Shown here in pieces: positions 17,306-27,440 of a DNA stretch of 64,000 nucleotides (position 1 is the first letter of the stretch; each line of letters opens with the position of its first letter). The notes beneath the pieces are model-generated. The model ran no database searches. It was not told the origin of the DNA and worked only from the letters and a program-made list of their open reading frames with translations. The DNA is from Desulfosudis oleivorans Hxd3 (lineage in GTDB: Bacteria; Desulfobacterota; Desulfobacteria; Desulfobacterales; Desulfosudaceae). Location of the stretch: positions 3,847,001 to 3,911,000 of the forward strand of contig NC_009943.1 in assembly GCF_000018405.1 (NCBI RefSeq), in the 5' to 3' direction. Both the position numbers and the translations under genes were made by a program.

Positions 17306-17974
17306 CTAGCGGGCGATCATAGCCCGCATCATATCGCCCGCGTTTTCCGCGTGGTCGGCGATGTTGCCGATTTTTTCGGCCAGCATGATGGCATGAAACA
17401 CGGAAACTGGGTCCATGTCCACATTGAATATCTTCTGTTTCAGGGCGTGTTCCACCTGGTCGGAGTCGTGCTCTTTCTGGCGCAGATTGCGAATGATCTC
17501 TTTTACCACCATGCGCTGCTTTTCCGAAAAGCTGGTAAAGTATTTTCTGGCCTCCTTTACCATGTCGTCCAGGGTCTCAATGGGGTCGATGACACTGTCC
17601 ACCAGCCGGGCAAAATCCTTGTGCAGCACCTGGGGAATACCCTGGCTTTCGCGGTAGGCGATCCAGCTGAGAACCCCTTTCATGGAGTCAAGCACACTGT
17701 CCTGCTCACGGAGGTATCGGAAGAGCTGAAACTTGTCCACCGGCAGCATGGTGCCCTTGGGCAGGTGTCCCCGAATGCGGCGTTTGATGGCATCGGCCTG
17801 TCGCTCAATCACGTCCACGGACCCCTTGTGGTTGTCAAAGGTGGTGCACCGGTCCGACATGTGGCACTCCATGGCCTCCTGAAAGGCCCAGGCGCACTCT
17901 TTTACCTTTTCGGCGTGCTCCTGAAGCCCTTCAAAGGGCGATGTGGTAAACAGGGAAACAAGCGGAATACGCAT
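17306..17974 (-). CDS. DUF47/PhoU-like phosphate transport accessory protein
   Basis: 222 residues, all-helical, PhoU-like: SPFEGLQEHAEKVKECAWAF, DVIERQADAIKRRIRGHLPK, LREQDSVLDSMKGVLSWIA, ALKQKIFNVDMDPVSVFHAI and AEKIGNIADHAENAGDMMRA. The Glu/Asp-rich helix motifs (ExxxD type) bind metal clusters in PhoU relatives. It lies 9 bases after the pit gene on the same strand; this pairing is the standard arrangement for Pit permeases, and the protein is expected to modulate the transporter. Confidence 0.93.
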   Translation of the reverse strand: MRIPLVSLFTTSPFEGLQEHAEKVKECAWAFQEAMECHMSDRCTTFDNHKGSVDVIERQADAIKRRIRGHLPKGTMLPVDKFQLFRYLREQDSVLDSMKGVLSWIAYRESQGIPQVLHKDFARLVDSVIDPIETLDDMVKEARKYFTSFSEKQRMVVKEIIRNLRQKEHDSDQVEHALKQKIFNVDMDPVSVFHAIMLAEKIGNIADHAENAGDMMRAMIAR

Positions 17975-17983
17975 ATTGCCTCC

Positions 17984-19219
17984 TTAAAACAGTATGAATT
18001 GAAGCAGCTTGAATACCACCATGCTGGTGATGGCCGCCGCCGGCACCGTGAGAATCCAATATACGACGATGGAATAAATGACCCGGAAGTTCACTGCCTC
18101 AAACCCCCGGGCCAGGCCTACGCCGATGACGCCGCCCACGGCCGCGTGGGTGGTGGAGACCGGCAGGCCCAGCTTGGAGGCGGCCATCACCGTGGTGGCC
18201 GCCGCGAAATCCACGGAAAACCCGCGGGTGTTGTTCAGTGTGGTGATGCGGGAGCCCACGGTTTCAATCACCCGCCGGCCGGCCATGGCAATGCCCGCAG
18301 CAATGCCGATGCCGCCGAAGGCCAGCAGAAAGACCGGCACCGGTACGGTGTTGATGCCGGCCACGCTGCCGGTTTTAACAATATAATAGATCAGGGCCAG
18401 GGGGCCGATGGCATTGGCCACGTCATTGGCGCCCTGGGCCAGAGCCACATAACAGGAGGTGCCGATCTGAATACGGCGGAAAATGGTCTCGGTCTCATCC
18501 CCCTCGTGGCGCATGCCGAAGCGGACGATGGCCGCTTTACCGGCAACGCCGCACACGGCGGAAATGACCAGTGCCCAGCCGATGGCTATGGGGGCACTGA
18601 CATTCAGCGATTCACCCAGCGGGGTTTTAAACAGAAACGACAGGGCTACGATCAGCACCGCCATGCCGATAAACAGGGGGGAAAGTTTTAATGCCGTGCC
18701 GGAAGCGTTTTTTTTCCGATAGATGGACCGGATAATGATCTGAAAGGTCAGGTAGGCGATCACCAGGCTGAAGAAAGGAGAGATGATCCAGGAGGCCACC
18801 ACCTGGCCCAGCTTGGCCCAGTTGATCACGGAAAAGCCGCCGGCCATGATGCCAAAGCCGATCATGGCGCCGACAATGGAGTGGGTGGTGGAGACCGGTA
18901 ACGACTTCCAGGTGGCAAACGACACCCACAAAGCCGCGGCCAGCAGGGCCGACAACCCTCCGATCAGGGCCATGTTGGGATCGGCCAGCACATCGGTGGA
19001 TACGATGCCCTTGCGAATGGTGTTGGTAACATGGGAGCCGATAAAGATCGCGCCGATGATGTTCAGAATGCCGGCAATAAAGACCGCCTGCCGCAGGGTG
19101 ATGGCCCGGGCCCCCACCGCCGAAGCCATGGAGTTGGCCACATCATTGGCGCCGATGTTCCAGGCCATGTAAAAACCGAACACATAACCGCAGGCCAGTA
19201 TCACATACTCAAGACTCAT
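17984..19219 (-). CDS. pit: PiT-family inorganic phosphate (or sulfate) transporter
   Basis: 411 residues, about ten membrane spans. The two inverted PiT signature repeats are clear: NIGANDVANSMASAVGA near the N-terminus and AQGANDVANAIGPLA in the second half, each followed by the SLPVSTTHSIVGAMIGFG and GLPVSTTHAAVGGVIGVG motifs. Transport is expected to be cation-coupled and low-affinity for phosphate. Some members carry sulfate, which would suit a sulfate reducer, but sequence alone does not tell. Co-transcribed with the DUF47 gene that follows. Confidence 0.94.
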   Translation of the reverse strand: MSLEYVILACGYVFGFYMAWNIGANDVANSMASAVGARAITLRQAVFIAGILNIIGAIFIGSHVTNTIRKGIVSTDVLADPNMALIGGLSALLAAALWVSFATWKSLPVSTTHSIVGAMIGFGIMAGGFSVINWAKLGQVVASWIISPFFSLVIAYLTFQIIIRSIYRKKNASGTALKLSPLFIGMAVLIVALSFLFKTPLGESLNVSAPIAIGWALVISAVCGVAGKAAIVRFGMRHEGDETETIFRRIQIGTSCYVALAQGANDVANAIGPLALIYYIVKTGSVAGINTVPVPVFLLAFGGIGIAAGIAMAGRRVIETVGSRITTLNNTRGFSVDFAAATTVMAASKLGLPVSTTHAAVGGVIGVGLARGFEAVNFRVIYSIVVYWILTVPAAAITSMVVFKLLQFILF

Positions 19220-20248
<1,029 letters not shown>

Positions 20249-21988
20249 GTGGCTGAAGCGCGCGCAAAAGAGTTTCTTTTAAGCAACCGGTGGGAACTGC
20301 TGGCCGGGCTGGTCAGCCTGGTACTGGTGGACGCCTTCCAGCTGCTGATCCCCCGGGTGGTCAAGCGGGCCGTGGACGACCTGACCCTGCTGGCCGCAGA
20401 CCTCCGGTCCCTGGCCGGGCACGCGGCCGTTCTGCTGGCCATGGCCCTGGTCATCGCGGTGTTTCGTTACGTGTGGCGCCGCTGCCTTATCGGCACCTCC
20501 CGCACGGTTGAAAGGGACCTGCGGGCCCGGCTGGCCGGCCACCTCCAGACCCTGGACGCCGCCTACTTCAATGTCACTTCCACCGGTGACCTCATGGCCA
20601 GGGTCACCAACGATATCAACAATATCCGCATGGCCATGGGCCTGGGGCTGGTGGCCCTGATCGATGCCGTGTTTCTGGGTATCGCCGCCATCGGCTTCAT
20701 GGCTTACATCAACGTGGAACTGACCCTCTACAGCCTGCTGCCCATGCCCATGATCGTGATTCTCACCCGGTTTTTCAGCCGCCGCATGCACAAGATGTAC
20801 CTGGCGGTGCAGGCCGCCTTTTCAGACATGACCGAAGTCACCCGGGAACGGTTTGCCGGTATTCGGGTGATCAAGGCCTTTGACCGGAAAGCGGCGGAGG
20901 CGGGGCGGTTTTCCCGCATTTCCGAGGACTATATTCGCAAAAATCTGGACCTGACCCGGGTCACGGGCACCTTTTTCCCGCTGATGCTGCTGTTCACCAA
21001 CATCAGCATCGCTATTGTTCTTTACGTGGGCGGCCGCCAGACCATTGCCGCCCAGATCACCATCGGTGATTTCGTGGCGTTTCTCAGCTACCTGACCCTG
21101 ATCACCTGGCCCATGATGGCCATGGGGTGGGTGGCCAACCTGATGCAGCGGGGCCGGGCCTCCCTGGACCGGATCAACCAGGTGCTGGCCGCCTCCCCTG
21201 AAATTAAGGAGGCCTCTGACCCCCGCCCGTTGCCGCATCCCGGCGGAGCGCTCTCTTTTCGCAATGTTTCCTTTTCCTATGCGCCCGGCGGCAAGCCGGT
21301 GCTTTCCGATATTCACCTTGATCTGCCCGCCGGAAAAATCCTGTGCATCGTGGGCCCGCCGGGAAGCGGCAAGACCACCCTGGTCCACCTGATGGCCCGG
21401 CTCTACGATCCGGACACCGGCACTGTGGCCATGGACGGCATGGATCTGCGCGCCATTCGCATCGCCGACCTGCGGGCCGCCGTAGCCTTCATGCCCCAGG
21501 AGCCGTTTCTCTTTTCCGGCACCATTCGGGAAAACATCGCCTTTGACGACACCGTGGCCGACGATAACCCGAAGCTGGTGGACGCGTGCCGGAACGCCGG
21601 GCTTCTGGAGACCGTTTTTCTTTTTTCCAACGGGTTTGACACCATTGTGGGAGAAAAGGGTGTGATCCTGTCCGGAGGGCAGAAACAGCGGGTGGCCCTG
21701 GCCCGTGCCCTGTACCACGCGGCCCCGGTGATGATCCTGGACGATCCGGTGAGCCAGGTGGACACGGAAACCGCCGGCCATATTCTTTCGGCCCTTCAGT
21801 CCGCGGCCCGGACCCGGACCGCGGTGTTTGTTTCTCACCGGCTGTCCCTTGCCCGGCTGGCCGACCGGGTGATCGTTCTTGAAAACGGCCGCATCACCGC
21901 CGAAGGAACCCATGAGCAGCTGATGACGACCAGTGACTACTACGCGCGGTCCTGGGCCCTGCAGCGCCTGGAAGAGGAGGCACCATGA
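20249..21988 (+). CDS. ABC exporter half-transporter with degenerate Walker B (MdlA/TM287-like)
   Basis: 579 residues: six membrane spans (about 1-320), then an ATPase domain. Walker A is GPPGSGKTT, the signature is canonical (LSGGQKQRVALARAL), and the H-loop is FVSHRLS. The residue after the Walker B aspartate is Asp, not Glu (ILDDPVSQVD), the mark of the non-catalytic-site subunit in heterodimeric exporters. The frame begins GTG 20249 with a weak AGCAGG; no better start is evident. It overlaps the next gene by 4 bases (ATGA), so the two form a heterodimer. Substrate unknown; drug, lipid or peptide export is typical. Confidence 0.93.
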   Translation: MAEARAKEFLLSNRWELLAGLVSLVLVDAFQLLIPRVVKRAVDDLTLLAADLRSLAGHAAVLLAMALVIAVFRYVWRRCLIGTSRTVERDLRARLAGHLQTLDAAYFNVTSTGDLMARVTNDINNIRMAMGLGLVALIDAVFLGIAAIGFMAYINVELTLYSLLPMPMIVILTRFFSRRMHKMYLAVQAAFSDMTEVTRERFAGIRVIKAFDRKAAEAGRFSRISEDYIRKNLDLTRVTGTFFPLMLLFTNISIAIVLYVGGRQTIAAQITIGDFVAFLSYLTLITWPMMAMGWVANLMQRGRASLDRINQVLAASPEIKEASDPRPLPHPGGALSFRNVSFSYAPGGKPVLSDIHLDLPAGKILCIVGPPGSGKTTLVHLMARLYDPDTGTVAMDGMDLRAIRIADLRAAVAFMPQEPFLFSGTIRENIAFDDTVADDNPKLVDACRNAGLLETVFLFSNGFDTIVGEKGVILSGGQKQRVALARALYHAAPVMILDDPVSQVDTETAGHILSALQSAARTRTAVFVSHRLSLARLADRVIVLENGRITAEGTHEQLMTTSDYYARSWALQRLEEEAP

Positions 21989-24012
21989 CACCGCCTGCCC
22001 GTTCCGGAAAAGACCGTTTTGCCGAAGCCACCCTGGGCAAACGCCGGGACACGGCCCTGATGGTCCGGCTGCTGCCCTTTATCCGGCCCCAGGCCGGGTG
22101 GCTGGCCCTGGCCGTTGGCGTGGTGATGCTGGTGACCCTGTTCGACCTTTCCATTCCCTATATTACCAAGGTGGCCATCGATTCTTACATGGTGCCCGGA
22201 ACCGTGGTGTCCGAGGCAGGGGCCGGTTCAGGTGAAAAGGGGCGCTACCTGGTGGTGGACCTGTCCGACCCGGCAAAAAAGAAGGTGGTGAATCAATACC
22301 CCGGCCTGTTTGCCAGTGTCGATGGCCGGACCGCCCGCATTTCCATGGAGCACCTGGAAAAGCTGGACAGGACCGATCTTGTCCTGCTGCGACAGGACGA
22401 CATTCGCCGCCTGGCCCTGGCGGCCCTGCTGGTTCTGGGAGTGGCCGTGGCCATGTTCGTGCTCAATTTTGCCCAGGTGATGATCATGGAGTACGCGGGC
22501 CAGCGGATCATGCACAGCCTGAGAATAAAGGTGTTTACCCATATTCAGGACCAGAGCATCGACTTTTTCTCGAAAAACCCGGTGGCCCGGCTGGTGACCC
22601 GGACCACCAACGACATTCAGAACATGCACGAGATGTTTACCTCGGTGCTGACTTTTTTCTTCAAAGATATGTTCCTGGTGATCGGTATTGCCGTTGTGAT
22701 GACCATCCTCTCCCCGCGCCTGGCCCTGGCCTGCTTTACCGTGCTGCCCCTGGTGATCCTTGCCGCCGTCTATTTTGCCGGCGCGGCCCGAAGGCCCTTT
22801 CGCGCCATGCGGGTGAAGATCGCCGAGATCAACGCCCGGATTTCAGAAACCATTGAAGGCATCTCCGTGATCCGGCTCTTTTCCCAGGAGGCCCGTAATT
22901 TTGAGAAATTCGACCGGGCCAACCGTGAATATTACCGGGCCGGCATGCAGCAGATTCATATTGTGGCGGTGTTCCTGCCGGCCATTGAAATGCTGGGCAC
23001 CGTGGCCCTGGCTATAGTGATCTACGCCGGGGGCCGGGGTGTGCTGTCCGATACCCTCACCATCGGCGTGCTGGCCGCTTTTATCTCCTACATCAAGATG
23101 TTTTTTCGGCCCATTCGGGACATCGCTGAAAAATACAACATCACCCAGAACGCCATGTCGTCGGCGGAGCGGATTTTCCAGGTGCTTGACACCGACGAGC
23201 GGGTGGTTCGGCCCGGCGCTGACGCCGCGGCCGGCGAACCGGGGGATGGTTTCCACATTCAGACCCTGTCGTTTGAAGACGTCTCTTTTGCCTACGTGGA
23301 AAACGAGCCGGTTCTGGAAAATATCTCTTTTACCGTGGAAAAGGGCCGCACCGTTGCCATCGTGGGCCCCACCGGCGCGGGAAAGACCTCCATCGCCAAC
23401 CTGATATTGCGGTTCTACGAGCCCCGGTCCGGCGCCATCACGGTAAACGGCGTCAATGTTCGGAATTTTTCCACCGCGGCCACCCGGTCGAAAATCGGGT
23501 ACGTGATGCAGGACCCCTTTCTCTTTTCCGGGACCCTGCGGGACAACATCGTGTTCGGCAGCAATGCGGTTTCCGATAACGCGCTTGCCGCCATTCTGGA
23601 ACAGGCCCACTGCACATCCCTGGTGGCCAGCCTGGAAAAGGGCGTGGACACGGTGCTCACCCACAAGGGCGCCCTGTTTTCCAGCGGCCAGCGGCAGCTG
23701 GTCTCCATTGCCCGGGCCTTTGCCAACGATCCGGACCTGATCCTGTTTGACGAGGCCACCTCCTACATCGACCTGGAAACCGAGCAGCATATCAAGCAGG
23801 CCCTGGCCAACCTGGCAAAGGGCCGGGCCGCTGTCATCATCGCCCACCGGCTCTCCACCATTCGGGACGCGGACACCATTCTGGTGCTGCACAGGGGCCG
23901 GATCGTGGAGTCCGGCACCCACGACCATCTCATGGCGCAACAGGGATACTACTACCGGTTGAACCGGGTCCAGAGCCGGGCAAGGGAACAGTTCCGGAAG
24001 GAGACCCACTGA
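21985..24012 (+). CDS. ABC exporter half-transporter, catalytic partner with extra loop insert (MdlB/TM288-like)
   Basis: 675 residues. Six spans plus ATPase with Walker A GPTGAGKTS, a full Walker B with catalytic Glu (LILFDEATSYIDLETE) and H-loop IIAHRLST. The signature is altered (FSSGQRQLVSIARAF, Ser for Gly). Paired with the Asp-type Walker B of its partner, this gives one consensus and one degenerate ATP site. Between spans 1 and 2 there is an insert of about 85 mostly hydrophilic residues (GSGEKGRYLVVDLSDPAKKK ... LVLLRQDDIRR) not found in short members, predicted outside the membrane. It may bind substrate or a partner. Confidence 0.93.
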   Translation: MTPPARSGKDRFAEATLGKRRDTALMVRLLPFIRPQAGWLALAVGVVMLVTLFDLSIPYITKVAIDSYMVPGTVVSEAGAGSGEKGRYLVVDLSDPAKKKVVNQYPGLFASVDGRTARISMEHLEKLDRTDLVLLRQDDIRRLALAALLVLGVAVAMFVLNFAQVMIMEYAGQRIMHSLRIKVFTHIQDQSIDFFSKNPVARLVTRTTNDIQNMHEMFTSVLTFFFKDMFLVIGIAVVMTILSPRLALACFTVLPLVILAAVYFAGAARRPFRAMRVKIAEINARISETIEGISVIRLFSQEARNFEKFDRANREYYRAGMQQIHIVAVFLPAIEMLGTVALAIVIYAGGRGVLSDTLTIGVLAAFISYIKMFFRPIRDIAEKYNITQNAMSSAERIFQVLDTDERVVRPGADAAAGEPGDGFHIQTLSFEDVSFAYVENEPVLENISFTVEKGRTVAIVGPTGAGKTSIANLILRFYEPRSGAITVNGVNVRNFSTAATRSKIGYVMQDPFLFSGTLRDNIVFGSNAVSDNALAAILEQAHCTSLVASLEKGVDTVLTHKGALFSSGQRQLVSIARAFANDPDLILFDEATSYIDLETEQHIKQALANLAKGRAAVIIAHRLSTIRDADTILVLHRGRIVESGTHDHLMAQQGYYYRLNRVQSRAREQFRKETH

Positions 24013-24360
24013 AAGGCGCGGGACATGAAGCTATAGTCAATCTACAGCCAGTGTCGGAACAAGACAGCAGCTGCGGCCAAGGTGATTTGTGAAATATTCG
24101 GGCTGAGGACGACAGGCAAGCCGGGTAATAACAACCAGTGCGGACACGCTTGTTTTGTCGTATCCGCTCCTCAATGACGCCGTTTTCCGCCGCGCCCTCT
24201 GACACTGATGCCCCGGCCCGTTTGTAGTGACGCCGTCAGGTGTTTGGCCCGGCCACATATGATGCCCTTAAGGTACACTACAAGCAGGCCGATGCCCCGA
24301 TTCTCTTGCTCCTGGCCGTAATCCTGATTCGATAGAAATTTCGACTTGAATGGGTGGGGG
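24013..24360. repeat. Intergenic repeats between ABC exporter and sirtuin genes
   Basis: No gene seen. At about 24042-24106 is an element with 'ctgcggccaa' then GTGAAATATTCGGGCT, clearly related to the copy at 38583-38652. It is followed by a partial 'aagccgggtaat' hairpin arm (24118-24130) and a complete 66-bp GTTTGTAGTG/CACTACAAGC element (24220-24285). The region lies between convergent genes, so no promoter is expected. Confidence 0.75.
24220..24285. repeat. 66-bp dispersed element with GTTTGTAGTG / CACTACAAGC ends, copy 2
   Basis: Related to the copies at 373-441 and 35878-35946. The inner hairpin GACGCCGTCAGG is partly decayed, and the right end has one changed base. Confidence 0.8.
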
Positions 24361-25182
24361 TTATGACCCGGATCGAATTTTTTTTACCTGCTCCACGATG
24401 CGGGGAAGGGCCTGACCGGTTTTCATGGAAATATAGATATCACACACCCGGGCAAAACCATTTTCATTGGGGTTGATCACGATCACCTTTGCGCCGGAAG
24501 CCTTGGCCTCGGCCGGAATCTGGGCCGCGGGCGTGACAACACCGGACGTGCCCAGGGCCAGCATCACGTCGCAGGAGCGGGCCGCGGCAAAAGCGTTTTC
24601 CACCTCCATCACGGTCTCTCCGAACATCACCACGTCGGGCCGCATTCCCGAACCGCACAGGTCGCAGTCGGGCATGGCGGCAAAAATCGAGGCCGGTGAA
24701 AAATCGGGCAGGGTGGAAAGCCGCTCTTTTACCCGCCCGATCAGGGCATGGCGTTCATGGGACCGGCGGGACCGGCACTTCAGGCACCGGAACCGGAACC
24801 CGTTGCCGTGCATCTCGATCACTTGGGTGTTGCCCGCCTCCTGGTGCAGGTTGTCAATGTTCTGGGTAATGACGGCCTGAAGAATGCCCATGCGCTCCAG
24901 GTCGAAAAGGGCCCGGTGGCCGGGGTTGGGGATCGCGGCGTCAAACACGGCCAGAAGCTCCATGAACATGGCCACCAGCTTTTCAGGGTTCTTTTCCAGG
25001 GAGGCCAGCAGGCCTTGTGTGTCGCCCACCTCGGCCGGGTTGAGCCGGTCCCACACGCCGCCGGGATCGCGGAACGTGGGAATGCCGCTTTCCGCGGAAA
25101 CCCCGGCCCCGGAAAAGACCGCGGCCCGGGAGGCGCCGGCCAGCACTTTTGCGGCCTCATGTATTGCGTTGTCCAGGTTCAT
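24361..25182 (-). CDS. Sir2-family NAD-dependent protein deacylase
   Basis: 273 residues. NAD-binding GAGVSAESGIPTFRD and ITQNIDNLHQEAG motifs are intact. The catalytic His is in VIEMHGNG, and the zinc-binding cysteines occur as two pairs, CLKC and CDLC, separated by about 40 residues (longer than in many bacterial sirtuins). GTSGVVTPAAQIP forms the NAD-ribose pocket. It removes acyl groups from protein lysines, typically acetyl-CoA synthetase in bacteria. It shares a strand with the genes upstream, 33 bases after the secreted protein gene. CobB-type Tyr/Arg desuccinylase residues are not evident to me. Confidence 0.94.
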   Translation of the reverse strand: MNLDNAIHEAAKVLAGASRAAVFSGAGVSAESGIPTFRDPGGVWDRLNPAEVGDTQGLLASLEKNPEKLVAMFMELLAVFDAAIPNPGHRALFDLERMGILQAVITQNIDNLHQEAGNTQVIEMHGNGFRFRCLKCRSRRSHERHALIGRVKERLSTLPDFSPASIFAAMPDCDLCGSGMRPDVVMFGETVMEVENAFAAARSCDVMLALGTSGVVTPAAQIPAEAKASGAKVIVINPNENGFARVCDIYISMKTGQALPRIVEQVKKIRSGS

Positions 25183-25215
25183 TGTGCCCCCTTTTTTCAG
25201 ACAGCAGGCGCGGAA

Positions 25216-26397
25216 TCAGTGGCCGTCTGAAATAATTTCAACGGTCATGCGGTTCTCAACCACATCCAGCACCTGAACATAAAACCCGTCGGCCCGGATC
25301 GCGCCAATGGCACCGGCCAGGGCCTCGGCCCCGCCCATAGCCTGAACCACCACCAGGGCCTCGTCGATTTTCATTTCCCGTATCTGGACCCGCTTGACAG
25401 GGGCAAGGGACTCCACGGCCGACCGAAACGACCCCAGCTGGGCAAGGTAGCCCACGCCCCGCACCGTGACATCAAAACTCCGGGTCTGCACCTGCTGCCG
25501 GTCCCAGGCCACGGCCATGGCGGGCGACAGCCCGGCTGCGGCCCGGGCCCCGGCTGCGGCCTGCACCATGGCCTTGTCAAAAAAGAGCGTCTCTTCGTCA
25601 GGCGGCATCACCTCGGTGGCCAGGGAAAACACCTCCCGGCCTGTATCCGTGCTCACCACCCGGGCATTGATCGTGCCCTGCCATCCGGTTTTCGACTCCC
25701 TGCCGGTGCGCACCGGCGGAGTGGCCGCCACATGACCGGTCACCACGAAATCCACTCCCATTTCCCGGCCCAGCGACACGAACCGGGCCGGCGCCATGTC
25801 CGCCCCGGCCTGGCCCGATTCCCCGGCCAGCAGGCTTTCTGATCCGGCCACCGGCCGAAACCCCCTTTTTAAAAGGCTGTCGGTCATGGCCTGGTTGGCA
25901 GCCACGGCCGGGCCGTCATTGTCGGCATCCAGCAGAAGCAGCATTACACCCGGCATATTCTCCCTGTCCGGCAGCACGCCGGCCCGCAGCACCTGCCGCC
26001 GCAACTGGTCCGTTGACACCGAGGCCCGGACCAGGACCCGGCACACATCCTCCCGCCGGGCATCGGCCAGCACCTGGTAGGTCAGGATGGCCTGGCCTTC
26101 AACCGCCCGGGCCGCCGCGTCCAGGTCGGCAAAATTGGCCGCCAGAATCTCCTGGGTCACCACCCGGCGCATGACCTCGTCCACGGCCAAAGAGAGCCCG
26201 TTGTCAATGGCCTCCCGCTTGGCCGCGGCCGCATCCGTATCCTGCGTCTCAACGCCGGTGCCCACCACATTCACGGTCACGGCAGTGTCTCCACCGGCGG
26301 CAGACCTTGCCAAAGCCGGAGAAAAAAACAGGCCCGCAACAGCCATGCCACACACGGCCACCAGCCACGACACAGACACGACACACCGATTTTTCAT
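25216..26397 (-). CDS. Exported protein of unknown function, FlgT/LPP20-like N-terminal region
   Basis: 393 residues with a clear signal peptide (VSWLVAVCGMAVAGLFFSPALA, cleavage near residue 31). The first mature domain, from TAVTVNVVGTGVETQDTDAA through AKREAIDNGLSLAVDEVMRR, resembles the N-terminal domain of flagellar assembly protein T and related periplasmic proteins. The middle (GVMLLLLDADNDGPAVAANQ to DFVVTGHVAATP) looks like an alpha/beta domain seen in TolB-N/CsgG-like lipoproteins. The end is a small ferredoxin-like domain. No flagellar gene is nearby, so envelope function is the safest statement. Confidence 0.7.
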   Translation of the reverse strand: MKNRCVVSVSWLVAVCGMAVAGLFFSPALARSAAGGDTAVTVNVVGTGVETQDTDAAAAKREAIDNGLSLAVDEVMRRVVTQEILAANFADLDAAARAVEGQAILTYQVLADARREDVCRVLVRASVSTDQLRRQVLRAGVLPDRENMPGVMLLLLDADNDGPAVAANQAMTDSLLKRGFRPVAGSESLLAGESGQAGADMAPARFVSLGREMGVDFVVTGHVAATPPVRTGRESKTGWQGTINARVVSTDTGREVFSLATEVMPPDEETLFFDKAMVQAAAGARAAAGLSPAMAVAWDRQQVQTRSFDVTVRGVGYLAQLGSFRSAVESLAPVKRVQIREMKIDEALVVVQAMGGAEALAGAIGAIRADGFYVQVLDVVENRMTVEIISDGH

Positions 26398-26456
26398 ATT
26401 CTTGCACCTTGTTTGTTATGTATTTTTCCGCGCCCGCCACCGGGCGTGGACGGCGC

Positions 26457-27440
26457 CTACGTGCGCCGCAAAATGGTATAATCCGCCAGCTTTTCCAGCA
26501 GGGTCCTTGTTTCCGACGGTTCGAACATATCCAGGGCCGACCGGGCCTCCTGAATATGGGCCTCGGCGCACCGCCGGGTATAGCCGATGCCGTCGTAGGT
26601 CTCCAGCAGCCGCTTCAGGGTTTCAAAGGCCGCGTCGGTCACATCGGGGTTGCCCATGATTCGCTTTATGGTTTCAGCATCACCGGCATCGGCCCGGCCA
26701 AGGGCATGGATCAGGGGCAGGGTGAATTTGCCCTCCCGCAGGTCGGCGCCCACCGCCTTGCCCAGCACCTGGGTGTCCGCCGTGTAGTCCAGCAGGTCAT
26801 CGATCATCTGAAAAGCCATCCCCAGGTTCCGCCCATAGTCCGCCAGCGCACGGGCATGGGCATCCGAAGCCCCGGCCAGAATGGCGCCGGAGCGGCAGGC
26901 CCCCTCCATCAGCACCGCGGTCTTGTGTAGAATGATGGTCCGGTACTCCGCTTCGGAAAGGTTCACGTTGCCTTTTCGGGCCAGCTGGTGAATCTCGCCC
27001 TGGGACATGTCCTCGAGAATATCGGCCAGAATTTTCATCAGCGCGATTCTGCCGGTGTCCACGGCAATGGAGGCGGACCGGGCCAGCAGAAAGTCCCCCA
27101 CCAGCACCGCCGAGGCCGGGTCCCACACAACATGGGCCGCCGGGCTGCCCCGGCGCATGGCCGCGCCGTCCACAATGTCGTCGTGAAGCAGGGTGGCGGT
27201 GTGAAGATACTCAAACATCACGGAAACCCGCTTGTCGTCACTCCCGTCGTATCGACACAGCCGGGCGCAAAGCACCATCAGCAGAGGCCGGACGCGCTTG
27301 CCCCCGGTAAACAGAATATGACCGGCGATCTCGCGCACCTTGTCAAAATACGGGGTCAGGTTGTCGGCCAGGGCCGTTTCAATGGCTTCCATGTCCCCCG
27401 CCACACGGGAAAAGATATAGCCCCGCAGATCCTCGCTCAT
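26457..27440 (-). CDS. ispB: Polyprenyl diphosphate synthase (IspB-like)
   Basis: 327 residues. Trans-prenyltransferase that extends farnesyl or geranyl diphosphate with IPP. Both aspartate-rich motifs are present: LLHDDIVDGAAMRRG (FARM) and FQMIDDLLDYTAD (SARM). FTGGKRVRPLLMVL is the IPP-binding segment. Residues just before the first motif (FEYLHTATLLHDD) lack large side chains near the floor of the pocket, consistent with a long-chain product. It probably supplies the menaquinone tail attached by the UbiA at the start of the window. Its start overlaps the rimO stop (ATGA), so it is the distal gene of the rimO transcript. Confidence 0.94.
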   Translation of the reverse strand: MSEDLRGYIFSRVAGDMEAIETALADNLTPYFDKVREIAGHILFTGGKRVRPLLMVLCARLCRYDGSDDKRVSVMFEYLHTATLLHDDIVDGAAMRRGSPAAHVVWDPASAVLVGDFLLARSASIAVDTGRIALMKILADILEDMSQGEIHQLARKGNVNLSEAEYRTIILHKTAVLMEGACRSGAILAGASDAHARALADYGRNLGMAFQMIDDLLDYTADTQVLGKAVGADLREGKFTLPLIHALGRADAGDAETIKRIMGNPDVTDAAFETLKRLLETYDGIGYTRRCAEAHIQEARSALDMFEPSETRTLLEKLADYTILRRT

